Shown here: positions 28,401 to 34,960 of the stretch, in pieces
How the letters are laid out: the number at the start of each line of letters is the position of its first letter
How positions within the stretch are numbered: position 1 is the stretch's first letter
Source: Saccoglossus kowalevskii
Lineage: Eukaryota; Hemichordata; Enteropneusta; Harrimaniidae
DNA length: 39,421 bases
NCBI RefSeq assembly: GCF_000003605.2
Contig: NW_003135341.1
Span: forward strand, 53,271-92,691
Direction: 5' to 3'
Translations under genes and position numbers: made by a program
The notes under the pieces: model-generated
The model's database searches: none
Seen by the model: only the letters and a program-made list of their open reading frames with translations
What the model was told of the DNA's origin: nothing

Positions 28401-31400
28401 AATGTACCAAATTAAATGTTAGTTAATGTTTTAACAATATTAGGATTCATATCAATTATTATTTATAACTTTTTCATCTCATATCACTGAAAACAAATTT
28501 GAGATATCAAGAAATAATATAGAAACCAGTGCAAAAATTCAAATTATGGCCATTTTCCCTACTTTAGACTGCAGCGACACCATTTTTTTCAATTTTGGGC
28601 TAATACTAGTAATTAAAACTGACAACAAATTACACATATTCAAAAATTAAATTGTGAAGATGGCTTATGATCAATTAGGTACTTTTTACTTGAAAAGGAG
28701 ATTATCTCTAAATCTTGAGACATTTTCTCAACGAGTATTCATCAAAGTGATGTATTTTTGATAAATCTACCATTTTTTTTTTATATTTTAAGGTATGAAC
28801 AAATTCGTTTAAAAACATTAGAAGAATATCGCCAGAACAAGAAACAATTAAAGACACATGTAAATTAAAAATCATTTACAATTGATACACTAAACAAAAA
28901 AAAATGTTGTTTAATAATTAAAAATAATTTAAAAAGTTTTTTTGTAGATCTTTGCAGCTGAAAACACTGGAAAAGGGCGCCACCACAGGTTAGCTAGCAA
29001 TTTCTGTTGGTTTTTTTCTTTGAAGCTTTACAGCTTCTTTAGACAACTGTTTACTTGTAAACACGTTTTTACAAAAAAAAAATTGTATTTTTGTTATCTT
29101 TTTTCAAACTTATTTTTCTTATTAACTTTTATTTTATGTCTTATAGTACACTGACATGTTTTAACAGGATATAACAAAAAAGTCAGGTGACCCCACCCTC
29201 CCCATCTAGGACACTATCAGCCATAGTTCCCCCTCCCTTCCTAACTTACTTTCTTGTAATTGGGCCATCATCATTTCAAGTTCTTGACTAATAGTGTGAA
29301 AACCTTGGCCAGGGATTTCAGGATCGGAATCTGAATCTGAATCTGCAAAAACAAACCATGCAATGAAAAACAAACAGTGCAGAAACAATAAAAGCAATAT
29401 TAATTAACATGAATGCATATAAAAAGTACATAAACAAAAAAAAAAAACATGTATAAACACTACAGAAATTATTTCTATCAAAATGAATGATGATATGTAC
29501 CGGTAAAGTATAGTAATATGTAAAAACAAAAAAAACATATCAACATTTTATTTTAGCAATGTTGTACATGAAAATGTCAGCAAATTAGAAAAAATTAATA
29601 AAACATGAGAAAAAATGGGAAACAGCTTTGATGAATGAGGGAAAAAATAAATAAGTTAAAAATAATAAATCGATGCAGAATAATTTGTTGATTTGACAAA
29701 AAAAATGTCAATTATTTATCAAGCATGAGGTGCATTATGGGAGCAGTTTCACTCCATTTCTTGACAGATTTATAGAAGATAACTTTTTGAATTTTCTAGT
29801 TTAAAAACCAAACTTACATGCGAAGGTATTCTGCAAATTAAGTTAAATTTATTTTTGTCTTTCTAAGTGCAGGACAAGAACTTTTCAACATTTATCAACA
29901 TTTATAGCATTTTGTCATCTTTTTACTTATCAAATAAGTTATACCCACCTAGACTAGTTGTCATGAAAACCCCAATGCTAATATTAATTTGTAATTTTTA
30001 ACATTCTTCATATTCTGACTACATATTCATTAATAATTAAATTAGGTCATTATTACCACAGGAAAACAATGAAGATAACATCAACATAATTTTATTGCCA
30101 TATAAATTTTGCTCCATTTCATTTTGAGTAATATACCTGGTACCCTAAAATTCATTTTAATTTTAAGTGCTCCATATGCATGGCCGCTGTCGGCCATTTT
30201 GTGAATTGCATCATGGGGAATATTAATGAAACATACAAGTTGGTGGTTGAGTTTATAAAAAGTCAACCATGGGTAATACTCAAAAGACCTACCTGGAGTT
30301 GGCTCATATACCTTACCTGATGTATTAGTAGAACTGTCCTTGGTTGGTACTTGTTCACTGAGCAGGGTGCCATGGCTACCGTACATGGAGGAAGACGGAC
30401 TGGAACTGGCCTGGTCGTAACCTGAATCAGAATTACTATGATCACTTTCAGCTGTGAAATTAAAACACAGATCCATTTTACAAAAAAAAACACTTCACAA
30501 ACACCGACAAATAGCATCAGATGGAGAAAAAAGCAAAAGAATTATAGAAATATATTGATAGTAATTTGTGCTTAACATTCACATTTTCACCCTCAAGTCA
30601 CGTACATAAAATGTATGTACAAGGCAAACCACTCTCCCTTTTGTTTAAGTATTATAGATAATTGCCTTTCAGTCTTATCCAGGAATTTATTCACTTCTAC
30701 AATAAGAACACGGAAATATGCAGAAAAAAAAAAACACTTTCTTACTTTCTAATATCATTTATAAAAATGTTATACCACTTTATAAAAATTATAGAAACAC
30801 TGCATTGACAAATTTTAGTTTTTTATGTTTACAAAGCAAAATAAAATACATCTCCAAATGCCGAAAAACATACTCTGACCTCTGACCTTTTTCTATGCTC
30901 TCAGATTCAAAAAGTACACTGATAAGTACTTTTTTATCATTTACCTTTAATTCCTATTATTAACTCACCCCCTTATCACTAACCACATCCTTAATTAAGA
31001 TAATCTAACTAACAGTATTCAAAATAAAAAAATTGAAAACTTAAAAATCGTGAATCGTGATTTCTTAAATTATGCATCGTACATTCCATTCAACTGGAAC
31101 CAAGTTGAATGAGCATAATAGAGGTTTTCATGCTACTTGGTGTTAAAATCTTCCTAGGGAAGTAATTTTTTATTTGTTAATAATTGGAACACACATGTTG
31201 TACATGGCATTGAAAATTTAGCAGGATAGCGCCCTCTGAAGTTGAAATACAAAACAAGAATACTTTGAATATCCCTGGATAAAGACTGCCCTCTAGTGAC
31301 ACATATAGTACAATGCCACTACAGATCATAGAAGACTTATCAAGACTGCTTTAGGGTAGAAATATAGTCATATTTTTTGAGAAAGTGACAATGCACAATC

Positions 31401-33903
31401 ATCATTTTTCCTTTAACCTGGATTTTTTGAATCAATGCTTGATAACAAAAAGTACCCTATCTGTCTTGGTACATAATTCACTAAAATATAACCACCAATT
31501 CCTTGAAAATTAGGCTGGAGATTCAAAGCCAATATCTTCACATTAGCCAGGACCAATTAATAAATTCAGGTTACTTTTCTTATTTTTATTAATCATGTGT
31601 AGGTTGCTACCATAATTTCTGTTTTAGTTTTGATTCTACTAGGGGGTCATGAGTTTTAGTTATAAGATAAAAACTGACAAGCTAGGGAGCATTGACAAGA
31701 TGGATTTAGAATGGGTATGACTAAACAAAAAAATGGAACCCATATTTATCTTGCAAAATTAAAGTTATATGGCATGACATATCAACTTTCTTCTTTAACA
31801 ATCTCCCTAGATTGTATGTTTTGTTTTGTCACTTTTGACAAGATTATTTTTTCAAGAATCATAGACTCAATTTCTTCTAGGGAAGAATAAACCAATCTAG
31901 AAATATTCTAGTTACGACACGGTTTTGACAAAAGTGAAAATGTGATGTTTGCAATGAATATATAGTGCGTACTGACACATCACATAAACAACAATATACA
32001 AACATATAGTGAATCAAAGTTAGGCATATAGTGGTAACAGTTAGGCAGACACAAATCAGAGTATAGCAAAATAAAAGTTAGGCATAAGTGAATCAAAGTT
32101 AGGCATAAGTGAATCAAAGTTAGGCATAAGTGAATCAAAGTTAGGCATATAGTGAATCAAAGTTAGGCATAAGTGAATCAAAGTTAGGCATATAGTGAAT
32201 CAAAGTTAGGCATAAGTGAATCAAAGTTAGGCATATAATGAATCAAAGTTAGGCATATAGTGAATCAAAGTTAGGCATATAGTGAATCAAAGTTAGGCAT
32301 TATGGTGAATCAGAGTTAGGCATTATGGTGAATCAGAGTTAGGCATATAGTGGTAACAGTTAGGCAGACACAAATCAGAGTACTGGTATAGCAAAATAAA
32401 AGTTAGGCATAAGTGAGTAAAATTTAGGCATAGGCGTATAGTGAGTAAAAGTTAGGCATAAGTGAATACAAGCAGCCTCTCGGCTGAGATAGCTCCGCTG
32501 TTAGCAGTGCACATTTCGATTAAAGAACAGAAGATATCATTAGAAAATGAACAATATGCATAGTATCAATGCAATGGGACTTGCTGTTTTTAACAAGAAT
32601 TCAAAAATATCATTTTTGACCATAAATGATTGTGGTTTTTAACAAGAAGAAAATATCACTTTTTACCAAAAATGACAAAAATATTCATCAAAATTAGAGA
32701 ATTAAAGATATCATTACAAAATGAACAAATCTGAGAGAGGTCCACATGTAGTACCTATATATGTAATATCAAAGCAATTGGACTTGCAGTTTTTAACAAG
32801 AAGTTGAAAATATCACTTTTTACCAAAAATGACAAAAATATTCACCAAAATTAGAGAATTGAAGATATGATCATGAAATGAACAAATCTGAGAGAGGTCT
32901 ACCCAAGGTACATATACACCAAGTATCAAAGCATTCAGACTTGTAGTTTTCAAGAAGAAGTCGAAAATGTAAAACATTGACACGGACGACAGACACTGGA
33001 CGACGGACAATCACTCGTATGATAAGCTCCGCTCGACAAAGTCGACAGCGGAGCTAAAATGTTAGGCATACAGTGAATAAAAGTTAGGCATATAGTGAAT
33101 AAAAGTTAGGCATATAGTGAATAAAAGTTAGGCATATAGTGAATAAAAGTTAGGCATATAGTGATTGAAAGTTAGGCAAATGTGACAGGTACTGGGAATG
33201 AAAAACAGAGTAAGGCAAAATGATGAAAAATAGACAGAACCAAGCTGAATCAATTCAGGAAAATGGTGAATTATGTAGATGATGAATTAGAATTGGCCAT
33301 CAGGGTAACTCAACGTTAGACAAACAGTGAATTTAAATTAGGCAAACATTGAATCTGAGTTAGAAAGGTGATCAAAATCAAAGTTTCCAGCCCAGTATCC
33401 TGGGAGGTTTGAGGAGCTACCTCGTCTCCCTGTGAATTTCTGACTGAGATTTAACTGGGACACATAGTTCTGTGAATAAGCAAACACATTATTCATACAA
33501 ACCTATGTGCGTTTATGAATTTTTTTACTTATGTTTATTTAAAGTTTTACAGCAATTTCTGGAATAAGACAAAAGGTTTTCTATCAGTAAAGTCTGATGT
33601 CGAAAATAAGGCACCACACTGAACTTCCAGCACATGCATATTTTTGCATAAATTTGCATATAGCGCAGAGCTCCTGGGAGCTGTGCAGAAAACAAATTAG
33701 CTCCTCAGAACTCCTTGGATCTCAGCGGAACTCAAGAGATACCTGGCCGGAAACCACTGGTTTGATTTTGATCACCTCCCTTAGGCACATGGTTTGAGAC
33801 TTGCCTTCAAGTTTTCTTTTATACAGTGATCTGATGACTTTAGCGCTTCCAAATCTCCTAAACCGACTTTTAATCTGCTTGTAGAACCACTCACATGACT
33901 GCC
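7232..33903 (-). CDS. Slac2/MyRIP/melanophilin-like Rab27 effector (5'-partial, multi-exon)
   Basis: Whole-gene entry for the fourteen chained exons (the optional exon at 37233-37454 is separate); the protein recovered is roughly 1,600 residues. Seen: the first certain exon encodes [19 protein letters not shown], the signature of the second Slp-homology helix. The 3' exons encode a heptad-rich segment with [28 protein letters not shown] and [10 protein letters not shown], which resembles the conserved C-terminal coiled coil of melanophilin and MyRIP. No C2 domains are visible, which argues against the synaptotagmin-like (Slp) branch. Known of the family: these proteins bind GTP-Rab27 through the SHD and recruit myosin Va/VIIa and actin to melanosomes or secretory granules. 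Inferred: the same role here. Every exon junction keeps frame (phases 1-1-1-0-0-0-0-0-1-0-0-1-2). SHD1 and a zinc finger were not found and should lie past 39421. Whether it is closer to MYRIP or MLPH cannot be decided; it may predate their split. Confidence 0.8.
7596..7815. repeat. (ATTCT)n pentanucleotide microsatellite
   Basis: About 220 bp of ATTCT units; the right 90 bp (7725-7815) is uninterrupted and the left is degenerate. It lies in the last intron, 19 bp beyond the donor of exon 7834-7972. On the gene's sense strand it reads AGAAT. Confidence 0.97.
7834..7972 (-). CDS. exon: C-terminal tail segment
   Basis: 139 bp, phase 1 in and 2 out. Acceptor tttcttcag|ATTGTT, donor GAAAG|GTGAGT. 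Encodes [20 protein letters not shown], then [19 protein letters not shown] and TESVKSE. The [10 protein letters not shown] piece looks like a short helical binding motif, but I cannot assign it. The intron that follows contains the ATTCT microsatellite. Confidence 0.72.
7973..8691. other. intron, no further gene seen
   Basis: A short fragment of the AATGGCCGCC dispersed repeat occurs at 8398-8414. The open frame on the plus strand here has no recognisable features. Confidence 0.6.
8692..9007 (-). CDS. exon: end of coiled coil plus basic RG-rich segment
   Basis: 316 bp, phase 0 in and 1 out. Acceptor ataaaacag|GTGCTG, donor TATTCAG|GTGAAT. Begins [17 protein letters not shown], completing the coiled coil ([10 protein letters not shown]; vertebrate relatives have a similar ISDIESRIAAL-type sequence). 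It continues with a Ser-rich stretch and then an Arg/Gly-rich basic run ([30 protein letters not shown]). The basic tail could contact actin or lipid, as proposed for the C-terminus of the family, but the PRKKSNIP-type motif expected after the coiled coil in vertebrates is not seen. Confidence 0.82.
9008..10447. other. intron, AT-rich
   Basis: Fragments of a dispersed family at 9300-9415 (tttgctctattagta, tcaaaataagtaatatttta) and about 9446-9470. Poly-T at about 9712-9724. No other feature. Confidence 0.55.
10448..10525 (-). pseudogene. partial duplicate of the coiled-coil exon (dead exon fragment)
   Basis: 78 bases nearly identical (one visible difference, near position 10482) to 10546-10623, at a period of 98 bp. 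The copied piece is purely exonic, 26 codons' worth ([20 protein letters not shown] and neighbours), and stops two bases short of the exon end, so it lacks the donor GTAAGT. A cryptic acceptor-like tccag precedes it in the sense direction. Without a donor it should not splice as an exon. The near identity implies a very recent tandem duplication or an assembly artefact. Confidence 0.8.
10544..10705 (-). CDS. exon: diagnostic melanophilin/MyRIP-type coiled coil
   Basis: 162 bp, phase 0-0, 54 residues. Acceptor acattacag|GTGTAC, donor CAGCAG|GTAAGT. Encodes [20 protein letters not shown], then [20 protein letters not shown] and [14 protein letters not shown]. The pattern VY-x-x-AG-x-V-(F/Y)-x-LE followed by LE-x-KVA-x-A-x-AQV resembles the C-terminal coiled coil of melanophilin and MyRIP; this is the main C-terminal evidence for the family call. 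The 3' half of this exon is duplicated just downstream (see 10448-10525). Confidence 0.85.
10800..10914. mobile_element. half-copy of the foldback MITE-like family
   Basis: Internal blocks aaaaatcagt, aataaattccatacaaa and cactcaaaatg, plus the right terminus gaaaattaat...attttacagta, match copies at 25080 and 27590; the left terminus is missing. It lies in the intron between the two most conserved coiled-coil exons. Confidence 0.65.
10950..11059 (-). CDS. exon: start of conserved C-terminal region
   Basis: 110 bp, phase 1 in and 0 out. Encodes [20 protein letters not shown], then [16 protein letters not shown]. The acceptor is a tandem NAGNAG (tagcag); starts at 11059 or 11056 both keep frame and differ by one Ala. 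The donor is ACGA|GTAAGT. It leads directly into the [15 protein letters not shown] exon; together they form the conserved coiled-coil block of the family. A 74-base foldback lies upstream in the same intron (11145-11218). Confidence 0.8.
11145..11218. repeat. 74-bp foldback hairpin in an intron
   Basis: Arms of 22 bases (11145-11166 and 11197-11218, key block TAGAAGCCGCA / TGCGGCTTCTA) pair with a single mismatch around a 30-base loop. It is 86 bases from the NAGNAG acceptor of exon 11059. It could be a tiny MITE; as RNA it would form a stable hairpin. Confidence 0.85.
11790..11994 (-). CDS. exon: amphipathic helix plus Glu/Asp-rich tail
   Basis: 205 bp, phase 0 in and 1 out. The acceptor is a long T tract ending in ccag before AAAAGTG; the donor is ACCAG|GTAGAT. 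Encodes [20 protein letters not shown], then [30 protein letters not shown] and [11 protein letters not shown]. The N-terminal half is a likely helix and the rest is strongly acidic. The antisense open frame here is a Ser-rich shadow. Confidence 0.8.
12549..12678. mobile_element. CG-rich foldback element (about 130 bp)
   Basis: Begins AAGGGCGGTCGTAGTCGCGC and ends with GGCGTGACGACAGCCGCCCTT; the ends are imperfect inverted repeats. CpG-rich in an otherwise AT-rich intron, which marks it as a likely small non-autonomous insertion. Confidence 0.6.
12935..13009 (-). CDS. small exon: second coiled-coil segment
   Basis: 75 bp, phase 0-0. Acceptor tttttcag|GAGCAG, donor AGTGAA|GTATGC. Encodes [20 protein letters not shown] followed by SAESE, a heptad-patterned acidic helix of 25 residues continuing the coiled-coil character of the 16.5-kb exon. 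Symmetric phase. Confidence 0.75.
13549..13602. mobile_element. remnant of the foldback MITE-like family
   Basis: Contains ACTGTAAATTACTTTATTTT then tcgctattttcactgaaggg, i.e. the terminus fused to an internal block after deletion. Confidence 0.5.
13750..14230. repeat. dispersed repeat with AATGGCCGCC palindromes
   Basis: Two internal sub-copies (about 13880-13965 and 14120-14222) with AAAATGGCCGCCAGTC, tgacatgatgtata, gagatatgg and tttgaacaaaatccatcca. The same family occurs at 16322-16437 and 39000-39421. The core AAATGGC-CGCCAGTCGGCC-ATTT is partly self-complementary. No coding capacity is seen. Confidence 0.75.
14507..15077. mobile_element. insertion element copy 1, truncated by the assembly gap
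   Basis: Starts ACAAGCAGCCTCTCGGCTGA exactly as the element at 32468-33059 and follows it through internal repeats of roughly 150-190 bp (ttttaacaagaag, atatcactttttaccaaaaa, aaagatatcatta). It runs into N at 15078, so its right end is missing. Confidence 0.85.
15078..15518. other. assembly gap (441 N)
   Basis: Unknown bases. The gap follows internally repetitive sequence of the element starting at 14507, so it probably hides the end of that element. Open frames that cross it are artefacts. Confidence 1.
15613..15675 (-). CDS. small exon: [20 protein letters not shown]
   Basis: 63 bp, phase 0-0. Acceptor ttattctcag|ACTAGT, donor CCCAG|GTATAC. Encodes an acidic then basic 21-residue linker. 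It sits 94 bp right of the assembly gap (15078-15518), so another small exon could be hidden in the gap. Symmetric phase allows skipping. Confidence 0.65.
16322..16437. repeat. fragment of the AATGGCCGCC dispersed repeat
   Basis: Contains gaacaaaatccatctgtaaa and aaaatggccgccatacggcc, matching 13750-14230 and 39000-39421. It ends next to exon 16520-16654. Confidence 0.65.
16520..16654 (-). CDS. exon: first coiled-coil segment
   Basis: 135 bp, phase 0-0. Acceptor aaatgcacag|ATGAGA, donor CGAGAG|GTATGT. Encodes [20 protein letters not shown] and then [25 protein letters not shown]. The first 22 residues show clear heptads (L-V-L-I-L spacing), a short coiled coil. The ATG at the exon start is probably internal Met, because the upstream exon joins in frame. 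Confidence 0.78.
16655..17749. other. intron, no feature beyond AT-rich sequence
   Basis: A short piece of the family seen at 9300 and 24800 occurs at 16963-16995 (gcatgtgcttctaatagagc). No exon or RNA gene is seen. Confidence 0.5.
17750..20668 (-). CDS. giant central exon (973 codons), acidic disordered region
   Basis: Open over 2,919 bp with acceptor cttatag|GGAAAG and donor CCAT|GTAAGT; phase 0 at both ends. Starts [19 protein letters not shown], so the true exon begins upstream of any in-frame ATG. Composition is Ser/Thr/Asp/Glu-rich with almost no predicted structure. Visible short motifs: KKVRFRDAP near exon residue 62 (RVxF-type PP1 docking), RPPSYESAI near residue 573 (PPxY, WW-domain ligand), a poly-acidic [11 protein letters not shown] tract near the end, then [20 protein letters not shown] and HSPKKKE with Ser/Thr-Pro sites. 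Family members have long variable disordered middles between the SHD and the C-terminal region that include myosin-binding segments; I cannot place a myosin site here by eye. A single coding exon this long in a gene of otherwise 60-320-bp exons is notable. Confidence 0.88.
20669..22382. other. intron, AT-rich, nothing recognised
   Basis: No coding frame, long repeat or RNA gene is visible between the giant exon and the candidate alternative first exon. Confidence 0.5.
22383..22409 (-). CDS. candidate alternative first coding exon (MEATFPFFD)
   Basis: ATG at 22409 opens nine codons, MEATFPFFD, ending exactly at GAT|GTTAGT, a donor in phase 0 that joins in frame to the giant exon ([10 protein letters not shown]). 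An in-frame TGA 12 bases upstream of the ATG shows it is not an internal exon. A short out-of-frame ATG (22433) lies upstream and overlaps the start. This would give an isoform lacking the Rab27-binding domain. Evidence is only sequence logic; the nine residues could be coincidence. Confidence 0.42.
22500..22550 (-). promoter_or_regulatory. candidate internal promoter
   Basis: On the minus strand CATAAATTAA (22547-22538) precedes TCAGTC (22510-22505), an initiator-like match to TCAKTY, by about 38 bases, slightly farther than the usual TATA-Inr spacing. About 100 bases farther on is the MEATFPFFD start. The surroundings are less AT-rich than the introns. Weak motifs, plausible by position. 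Confidence 0.3.
22551..24180. other. intron, very AT-rich low-complexity sequence
   Basis: Runs of A, T and (TAA)-like sequence, notably 23820-24115. The hydrophobic open frames here are composition artefacts. Confidence 0.5.
24190..25060. mobile_element. dispersed repeat family, copy at 24.3 kb
   Basis: 24298-24600 matches 36301-36660 in the same orientation with substitutions (gggcattttca, gcctggcaaccatc, gttgagactct, tgaacagtgtaacaaga, ctattttca, tacagtggtg, gtgatgtagc). Further right, tttgctctattagtag and tcaaaataggtaatatttta match fragments at 9300 and 27478. Non-coding. Confidence 0.75.
25080..25248 (+). mobile_element. foldback MITE-like element, copy A
   Basis: TACTGTAAAATACTTTATTT on the left is answered by the reverse complement ending GTATTTGACAGTA on the right; arms of about 38 bp include GGAATTAATTTTC. 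It lies 112 bp from exon 25360-25490. Confidence 0.85.
25360..25490 (-). CDS. exon: VLIAIEKT / [21 protein letters not shown] segment
   Basis: 131 bp, phase 1 in and 0 out. Acceptor gatatcag|CTGATG, donor AAGG|GTAAGTG. Encodes [20 protein letters not shown], then [20 protein letters not shown] and a basic SRRR end. The amphipathic middle looks structured, unlike the flanking linkers. It was recognised by splice sites and phase, since it is too short to stand out as an open frame. Its 3' boundary joins in frame to the giant exon to give [12 protein letters not shown], a strongly basic junction. Confidence 0.75.
25680..26425. repeat. 41-bp tandem array with a CCAAT box in nearly every unit
   Basis: About 19 units with the core GCTGCAGCCAGGCTATTGGT followed by CAG. 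Two variants largely alternate (CAGAATGCGGCCTTC and CAGTACGTGGTTTTG), making an 82-bp higher-order unit. 25684-25810 is repeated almost exactly at 26132-26258. On the gene's sense strand each unit reads CTGACCAATAGC. The array lies about 190 bp upstream of exon 25360-25490. Confidence 0.95.
26430..27589. other. intron, AT-rich
   Basis: Only a fragment of the 24.8-kb repeat (tatggtcaaaataagtcata, 27483-27502) is recognised. Confidence 0.5.
27590..27801 (+). mobile_element. foldback MITE-like element, copy B
   Basis: Best-preserved copy, 212 bp: TACTGTAAAATACTTTATTT at the left end and its complement AAATAAAGTATTTTACAGTA at the right end. The centre has tcaaaaatcagc and aataaattccatacaaaac, the same orientation as copy A. 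Confidence 0.9.
27802..29249. other. intron, AT-rich, nothing recognised
   Basis: No exon, repeat array or RNA gene is seen. Confidence 0.5.
29250..29342 (-). CDS. exon: acidic DS repeat and short helix
   Basis: 93 bp, phase 1 in and out. Acceptor tttttgcag|ATTCAG, donor AAGAAA|GTAAGT. Encodes [14 protein letters not shown] followed by [16 protein letters not shown]. The first half is an acidic Asp-Ser run; the second half is predicted helical with Leu/Met heptad spacing. Symmetric phase makes it skippable in frame. Confidence 0.75.
30293..30451 (-). CDS. exon: acidic Ser-rich linker after SHD2
   Basis: Acceptor tttcacag|CTGAAAG at 30452-30453; phase 1 in and out. Encodes [20 protein letters not shown] and then MYGSHGTLL, an acidic, Ser-rich, presumably disordered linker following the Rab-binding domain. 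Two donors are possible: TCAG|GTAAGG (exon end 30317) and CCAG|GTAGGT (exon end 30293). Both are phase 1, so they give isoforms differing by eight residues (around KVYEPTPG). No catalytic motif is visible. Confidence 0.72.
30452..31994. other. intron, AT-rich, nothing recognised
   Basis: Short common-repeat scraps only (e.g. gcgccctctgaagttg near 31228). No exon is found. Confidence 0.45.
31995..33178. repeat. 21/22-bp minisatellite split by an insertion
   Basis: Units of AGTGAATCAAAGTTAGGCAT plus A or AT occupy about 31995-32467 and resume at about 33060-33178 with AGTGAATAAAAGTTAGGCAT. A longer block (tagtggtaacagttaggcag and following) occurs twice, near 32028 and 32347, showing higher-order duplication. 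The 590-bp interruption is the element at 32468-33059. Confidence 0.93.
32468..33059 (+). mobile_element. insertion element copy 2 (about 590 bp, structured ends)
   Basis: Interrupts the minisatellite cleanly. Starts ACAAGCAGCCTCTCGGCTGA with a short hairpin (CAGCC TCTC GGCTG). AGCTCCGCTGT at 32491-32501 is exactly complementary to ACAGCGGAGCT at 33045-33055, and the 3' end carries a hairpin (CTCCGCT-CGAC-AAA-GTCG-ACAGCGGAG) before CTAAAA. The inside is two to three diverged repeats of about 150-190 bp. No protein. Class uncertain: hairpin plus CTAA resembles non-autonomous Helitron-like ends, but target sites do not settle it. Confidence 0.8.
33805..33903 (-). CDS. exon encoding SHD2 helix of the Rab27-binding domain
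   Basis: Encodes [14 protein letters not shown] followed by [19 protein letters not shown], matching the SHD2 helix of melanophilin/MyRIP (EWFY, KSRF, RFGSAKV, SLY/NLY-R-K are hallmark positions). This helix contacts the Rab27 switch region in the family. The exon is 99 bp with phase 1 at both ends. The acceptor is taken at 33904-33905 because it fits phase 1; a better pyrimidine tract ends at 33915-33916 (start 33914) but would need a phase-2 partner. The donor is taken as GAAG|GCAAGT, a GC-type donor, because it alone joins in frame to the next exon. The GT donor after 33743 would shift that exon into an implausible hydrophobic frame. Confidence 0.8.
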
Positions 33904-34160
33904 CTTTGATAATTCTAAGATATAATAAAAAGAAAATGAGAATAAATGTTATTTTTATAGATTTAAGACAAATTAGAACATTAGGAGTAGATCCAAAGTT
34001 CAGAAAGCACAAGGACGTGTGATAAACTCATTTTTCATTCATGAGACACTGCATCAACTCAGGTATGATTTACTACACTGACTCTAATGGTACTGACAAC
34101 TTAAAAAACACCAGTGACAAATGTGACCAGATATGAAGGGAGTGTTCAAAATCATCAACA

Positions 34161-34195
34161 GGTGGGTGGGTGGTTGTAGGGAAAGGGGGGGGGGG
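34161..34195 (+). other. G-quadruplex-prone G-rich tract
   Basis: GGTGGGTGGGTGGTTGTAGG followed by GAAA and eleven G. At least four G3 runs with short loops on the plus (template) strand of the gene's intron, about 260 bp upstream of the SHD2 exon. Confidence 0.75.
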
Positions 34196-34665
34196 TATAA
34201 AAATAGGAACAGGTCAATCTACTGTTACGTTATAAGTTCAAATTCTATTCTAATTTATTGTTTCTAGGATCTTATTAAGCATCGCATATTTGTTGGTAGG
34301 TTGGCCGAATCTTTCCTCCACTGAGACAGGTTACATGTAGAAATAATAGTCGAGAATGAAATTATTTTTTCACAACTAATTCATATAAAGTGTGCCTTTG
34401 ATTTCAGAGACACTATGTGACAAACTGAAACTAAATAAATCAGGCAGATATGCTGTTAGCTTAAAATATCTATAATTCATAATATATAAAAATAGAATAC
34501 ACACACAATTGATCGTATTTATTACAAGATATCACTTTCTCTGAGCAGCTGATTCAACTTCATGTGATTTAAATTTTCTTCATTTTAAGATGTATTGGCA
34601 AGAACGTATAAAGTGCTAACTCATGAATATATGTATACACGTATGAAGAAAAACATCCCCCAATT

Positions 34666-34960
34666 TAATTATTATTATTATTATACACCTGTCACTGTAA
34701 CGCCATATGTTACACTGTACAGCGTGCTGTAATGTTACGGTATTGCACTTGGTATTTTCATCCTACCATATTAGAAAATGCAAATGGAGGGATTGTGTGC
34801 ATGAGCGCCCTTTAATAATAAAAACAAACATGGCACCCCCCATCCCCCAGGGGTTTGGCCGGACTCCACACAAAGAAGTTCGCTAAATCTGTTCTAAACT
34901 TTTTGGATTTCCATGATGTATCCTTGAGAGGAAAAGATGTACAATAATAAGGTTATTACA
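34666..34960 (-). mobile_element. dispersed repeat, copy 2 (inverted relative of 5393-5660)
   Basis: In reverse complement shows the same ordered blocks as 5393-5660, ending at aataaggttatta. Adjacent to (TTA)n and to the hairpin at 34958-35048. Confidence 0.75.

Noticed and set aside
33743-33903. GT donor (GGCCAG|GTATCT) for the SHD2 exon
   Set aside because: Leaves phase 0, which puts the next exon into a hydrophobic frame; the GC donor at 33805 preserves the acidic Ser-rich frame.
33904-33914. Alternative SHD2 acceptor at 33914 with a better pyrimidine tract
   Set aside because: Needs a phase-2 upstream exon and none was found; not excluded, since the true upstream exon may be outside the window.
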